Notes under the pieces: generated by a model | Told to the model about the DNA's origin: nothing | What the model saw: only the letters and a program-made list of their open reading frames with translations | The model's database searches: none | Assembly: GCA_020697635.1 (NCBI GenBank) | Contig: JAEHCT010000012.1 | Location: forward strand, 1-14,556 | Reading direction: 5' to 3' | Source: Candidatus Bathyarchaeota archaeon | GTDB taxonomy: Archaea > Thermoproteota > Bathyarchaeia > TCS64 | DNA: 14,556 nt | Shown: positions 11,943-14,556 of the stretch, piece after piece | Numbering within the stretch: the first letter of the stretch is position 1 | Layout of the letters: each line of letters opens with the position of its first letter | Made by a program: the position numbers and the translations under genes

Positions 11943-13394
11943 ATGTCGGTGCATCGTTTGATTAAGGGTAAACAAGTCGCCCTCGACTGGGTCGACGAAC
12001 ACGAGAAGATGCTGGTGGACGTCCACAAGAAGATATGGAACCTAGCCGAGGTCGGCCTCCAGGAGATCAAGACCGCGAAGCTCCTCACGGATATGCTGGA
12101 GAAGGAGGGTTTCAAGTTGGAGCTGGGCGTCGCCGGGATGCCCAGCGCCTTCGTCGCCACCTACGGCAGCGGCGACCCCATCATAGGCATAATGGGCGAG
12201 CTGGACGCCCTGCCCGGCATAAGCAACAAGCCCGTGCCCTACAAGGAGCCGCTGGTGGAGGGAGGCCCAGGTCATGGCTGCGGCCACAACGGCTACGCCA
12301 CAACGGCGCTCGGCGGCGGCCTCGCCGTTAAAGCCGCGATGGACGAAGGCCTCGTGAAGGGCACCATCAAGGTGTTCGGGTGCCCAGCCGAGGAGACACT
12401 CGTCGGCAAGGTCTTCATGGTACGCGACGGCGTCTTCGACGGCGTAGACGCCTGCGTCGGCCACCATCCAAGCAGCTTCAACGGCGCTAGGTTGAAAAGC
12501 GGTAACGCCATGAACAGCGTCAAGTTCGAGTTCTACGGTTCAGCTAGCCACGCCGCAGGGAGCCCCGAGATGGGGGTCAGCGCCATGGACGCTGTTGAGC
12601 TCATGAACATAGGCGTCAACTACATGCGAGAGCACGTGGTCCAGGAGACCCGAATCCACTACGTGGTGGAGGACGGCGGCCACGAGCCCAACGTCGTGCC
12701 TCCCTACGCGCGGAGCTGGTACTACGTCCGCGCCCCGGAGCGGGAGCTGGTGGACATGTACTACCAGAAGCTCTTGGACATTGCCGATGGCGCCGACAAG
12801 ATGGTGGGCACCACCCACAAGGTGACCTTCCTCAGCGGCGTCCACAACGGCATGGAGAACAGGGTGCTCGCCGAGACGGCCGTCGCCAACATGAGGCTCG
12901 TCGGCGCCCCCACCTACACGGAGCAAGAAGAGGCGTTCGCCGCGGAGCTAGCCAAGAGCATCCCACGGGAGAAGAAGAAGATAGGACTCATGAAGAGCAA
13001 ACTCCCAGACGCCATGGAGCTGATGGACGTGAACCTGAACACACGGATCTACGACCCTGCAGGCGAGGGCGAAAAGGGCGGCGGAAGCAGCGACGTGGCA
13101 GAAGTCGCCTGGAACATGCCTACGACCCAGTTCAGGACCGTCTACACCATCGTCAGCGCCCCGGGGCACAGCTGGCAGAACGTCGCCAGCAACGGCACAA
13201 GCATAGGCCAGAAGGGCGCCGTGTTCGCGTCCAAGGTCATGGCGGGCACGGTCATAGACCTGTTAACCGACAAGAAGCTTCTTCAGGCCGCCAAGGATGA
13301 GTGGGCTAGGCAGATGAAGGGGCGTGTCTACAAGAGTCCCCTGCCTCCAGATCTGAAGCCGCCGTTGGACCAGCTCAAGAAGCAGAGCCACTAG
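11943..13394 (+). CDS. M20 family (AbgB-like) amidohydrolase/peptidase
   Basis: 483 residues. The fold is M20D/AbgB: catalytic domain, inserted dimerisation domain (about 188-300), then the rest of the catalytic domain. Expected ligands are all present: GELDALPG with D88, GHGCGHN with C113 and H115, CPAEE with base E150 and ligand E151, GHHPS with H175, and APGHSWQ with H409. It should be an active cytoplasmic metal-dependent amidohydrolase. AbgB splits p-aminobenzoyl-glutamate, but relatives cleave other N-acyl amino acids and dipeptides, so the substrate is open. No AbgA partner is visible. It is the normal paralogue of the protein at 98-1711, which shares the N-terminal KQ.AL..VDE and IWNLAE segments. 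It ends convergently with VapC. Confidence 0.92.
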   Translation: MSVHRLIKGKQVALDWVDEHEKMLVDVHKKIWNLAEVGLQEIKTAKLLTDMLEKEGFKLELGVAGMPSAFVATYGSGDPIIGIMGELDALPGISNKPVPYKEPLVEGGPGHGCGHNGYATTALGGGLAVKAAMDEGLVKGTIKVFGCPAEETLVGKVFMVRDGVFDGVDACVGHHPSSFNGARLKSGNAMNSVKFEFYGSASHAAGSPEMGVSAMDAVELMNIGVNYMREHVVQETRIHYVVEDGGHEPNVVPPYARSWYYVRAPERELVDMYYQKLLDIADGADKMVGTTHKVTFLSGVHNGMENRVLAETAVANMRLVGAPTYTEQEEAFAAELAKSIPREKKKIGLMKSKLPDAMELMDVNLNTRIYDPAGEGEKGGGSSDVAEVAWNMPTTQFRTVYTIVSAPGHSWQNVASNGTSIGQKGAVFASKVMAGTVIDLLTDKKLLQAAKDEWARQMKGRVYKSPLPPDLKPPLDQLKKQSH

Positions 13395-13407
13395 CGGCCT
13401 CTAACCC

Positions 13408-13412
13408 TTTTT
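13408..13412 (+). terminator. T-run between convergent genes
   Basis: CCCTTTTTCT follows the M20 stop by 13 bases and abuts the end of vapC on the other strand. A short archaeal T-run terminator is plausible for the plus-strand transcript. Confidence 0.4.
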
Positions 13413-13841
13413 CTATTCCTCTACAGGATCTACTACATTCACCGATTCCAGTTTAGCCACTTCTGCGAGGGCCTTATCGTGAGTCACTAAACGCTCAACG
13501 CCATGGCTCTTCATAGTTGAGATTATCGTCGCGTCCCTTCCACCTAGGCCGTGGCTACGAGAATACTTGTTCAAGGTGTCCAGCGATTTCACGAGCTGAT
13601 CCCTGTCGAAGTCGTGGACGCGGAGGTTCTCCAAAGTCAGGAGGTTATCGGTTTTTCTCTTAGCCTCGTCTCTGCTCAGGTTTCTGTTCAGGTAATGGGC
13701 TACCTCCATGACTATCAGGGTGTTGACTGTCAGCGTCTCGCTGAGCAGGGCTAGCCGCATGAACTTTTTCACGGCTTCGTGCTCTGGATGTCTGGCGTCG
13801 AAGTAGTAGCACCAGATGTTGGCGTCGATGAACAGCGTCAT
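13413..13841 (-). CDS. vapC: VapC-type PIN-domain ribonuclease toxin
   Basis: 142 residues, normal for VapC. The acidic Mg-binding set of PIN nucleases is complete: D6 in LFIDAN, E46 in VMEVAHYL, D103 in GGRDATI, and D122 in VTHDKAL. VapC toxins cut tRNA or rRNA and are held inactive by the antitoxin. Its ATG overlaps the vapB stop by four bases (ATGA), the usual toxin-antitoxin arrangement, and supports co-translation. The target is not known. A solitary PIN-domain housekeeping role is less likely given the partner. Confidence 0.9.
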   Translation of the reverse strand: MTLFIDANIWCYYFDARHPEHEAVKKFMRLALLSETLTVNTLIVMEVAHYLNRNLSRDEAKRKTDNLLTLENLRVHDFDRDQLVKSLDTLNKYSRSHGLGGRDATIISTMKSHGVERLVTHDKALAEVAKLESVNVVDPVEE

Positions 13842-14068
13842 TTCTCCCAGATGTGTTTAACTTTGAGGGGGTCATCTATGGGCTCCCCCTCGGTCATGAA
13901 GCCCTCCATCTCTCTGATGAAGTCCTGCGGGGAGAGTGGCGGCGTGATTATGATCTGGCCGTTCTTCACCTCTAGCCTGGCCCCTGATCCAGGTTTCAGT
14001 CCCACCTTTTCCCTCAGCTCCTTGGGGATGAGTATTCTTCCCCTGCCATCCACCACGACCTCTTCCAT
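13838..14068 (-). CDS. vapB: AbrB/SpoVT-type antitoxin (VapB)
   Basis: 76 residues from ATG 14068. The N-terminal swapped-hairpin AbrB DNA-binding domain is clear: EEVVVDGRGRILIPKELREK, then VGLKPGSGARLEV and QIIITP. The acidic C-terminal tail (about 46-76) should bind the VapC active site. A GTG at 14095 could extend it by nine residues, but the TATA box at 14109-14101 predicts transcription from about 14079, which excludes that codon and favours ATG 14068. AbrB-type antitoxins usually bind their own promoter with the toxin, so autoregulation is expected; no operator was identified. Confidence 0.88.
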   Translation of the reverse strand: MEEVVVDGRGRILIPKELREKVGLKPGSGARLEVKNGQIIITPPLSPQDFIREMEGFMTEGEPIDDPLKVKHIWEK

Positions 14069-14100
14069 CCCCACTTCCCACAACCCACTACCCACTTGAA

Positions 14101-14134
14101 GATTATAAACCTATCACCTCGATTATGTTTTATC
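14101..14134. promoter_or_regulatory. Divergent promoters of vapBC and the M24 gene
   Basis: Minus-strand TTTATAATC (14109-14101) is a strong TATA box for vapBC. Plus-strand TTATGTTTTATC (14123-14134) is placed about 26 bases before TTG 14154. The boxes are about 20 bases apart, so VapBC bound at its own promoter could also affect the M24 gene; this is inference. Confidence 0.5.
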
Positions 14135-14153
14135 CTCAGGAGCCCCATCGAAA

Positions 14154-14556
14154 TTGATCAAGTTGCCTAAGCTAAGGATCAGCTGGACCGGGTACGGCAG
14201 GCGCCTAGGCGTCCTCCGGGAGCACATGGCGGCGGAGGGCTTCGACGCCTACCTCGTCACCAGCGGAGTAAGCATCTTCTACTTCAGCCACTTCTACCAC
14301 ATGGTAACGGAGCGCCCGGCGGCGCTGCTGGTGGAGCCGGACGGTAAGCCCACGTTCATGGGGCCCCTCCTGGAGGCCGACCACCTCCGCCACCAGACGC
14401 CTCTAGTCGGTGAGTGCCTCACCTACCTAGACTACCCCGGCGAGAAGCAGCCTATGGGGAGGTTCGCAGACTGGATCAAGGAGAAGGGCCTCGGCAAGGC
14501 CAGGATCGGCACGGACAACCCTGCGGGGGCCGGCGGCGCCATGGGCTACGTGGGGC
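14154..14556 (+). CDS. M24 family (Xaa-Pro dipeptidase/creatinase-like) protein, 5' part only
   Basis: 134 codons are visible before the window edge; the frame is open throughout. The start is probably TTG 14154 (M I K L P K L R I S W), at the predicted transcription start. The sequence fits the N-terminal creatinase domain of M24 peptidases: GRRLGVLREHMAAEGFDAYL (about 15-34), VTSGVSIFYFSHFYHMVTER (about 35-54), and ALLVEPDGKPTFMGPLLEAD (about 57-76). The catalytic pita-bread domain with its metal ligands lies outside the window, so activity cannot be judged. Xaa-Pro dipeptidases act on proline dipeptides; the family also holds creatinase-like enzymes and pseudoenzymes. Confidence 0.8.
   Translation, partial: MIKLPKLRISWTGYGRRLGVLREHMAAEGFDAYLVTSGVSIFYFSHFYHMVTERPAALLVEPDGKPTFMGPLLEADHLRHQTPLVGECLTYLDYPGEKQPMGRFADWIKEKGLGKARIGTDNPAGAGGAMGYVG

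Noticed and set aside
14069..14095. GTG 14095 as the vapB start
   Set aside because: It would lie upstream of the transcription start predicted from the TATA box at 14109-14101, and the extra nine residues are not part of the AbrB domain.
1..14556. CRISPR array, insertion sequence, prophage or defence island
   Set aside because: No regularly spaced repeats, transposase, integrase or defence nuclease apart from VapBC were seen on either strand.

Overview
The window looks like a chromosomal piece of a GC-rich archaeon. The evidence is translation factor aIF2-beta, an archaeal NAC with a UBA domain, a DUF424 protein, an archaeal-type S-adenosylhomocysteine hydrolase, and TATA boxes roughly 25-30 bases upstream of nearly every start. 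Tetrahydrofolate-type C1 genes (fhs, folD) together with several M20/M24 peptidase-like genes would fit a Bathyarchaeia-type lineage. That placement is inference from gene content and was not tested by a search.

Layout. (1) 98-6001, plus strand: an AbgB-like M20 homologue with altered metal ligands, the pair fhs-folD (1-base gap), NAC, and a beta-CASP metallo-beta-lactamase RNase-like protein. (2) 6008-9398, minus strand: in transcription order a zinc-ribbon membrane protein, aIF2-beta plus DUF424 (2-base gap), S-adenosylhomocysteine hydrolase, and a small multi-pass membrane protein. (3) 9487-13394, plus strand: a DUF6282-like amidohydrolase-fold protein, a phosphoribosyltransferase with a tightly coupled unknown 94-residue protein, a DUF1844-like small protein, and a second AbgB-like M20 enzyme with intact ligands. 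(4) 13413-14068, minus strand: a VapBC pair with an AbrB-type antitoxin. (5) 14154 to the window edge, plus strand: the N-terminal domain of an M24 (Xaa-Pro dipeptidase/creatinase) protein, cut by the edge.

How the genes work together. Fhs and FolD interconvert formate, formyl-, methenyl- and methylene-THF, and the S-adenosylhomocysteine hydrolase clears the by-product of methyl transfer, so C1 and methyl metabolism dominate the left and centre. NAC, aIF2-beta, DUF424 and the beta-CASP protein are translation and RNA housekeeping. The M20 and M24 genes point to amide or peptide hydrolysis.

The most interesting points are: the M20 paralogue at 98-1711, in which three of five expected metal ligands are replaced while a normal paralogue lies about 10 kb away; its position directly upstream of the folate genes; and a recurring start architecture (TATA box, then GGTG about 22-27 bases later, then a TTG or ATG start 6-7 bases after it) implying transcripts with leaders of about ten bases. 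No CRISPR array, tRNA, rRNA or insertion sequence was recognised. I found no clearly new multi-gene system; the candidates are listed with their limits.
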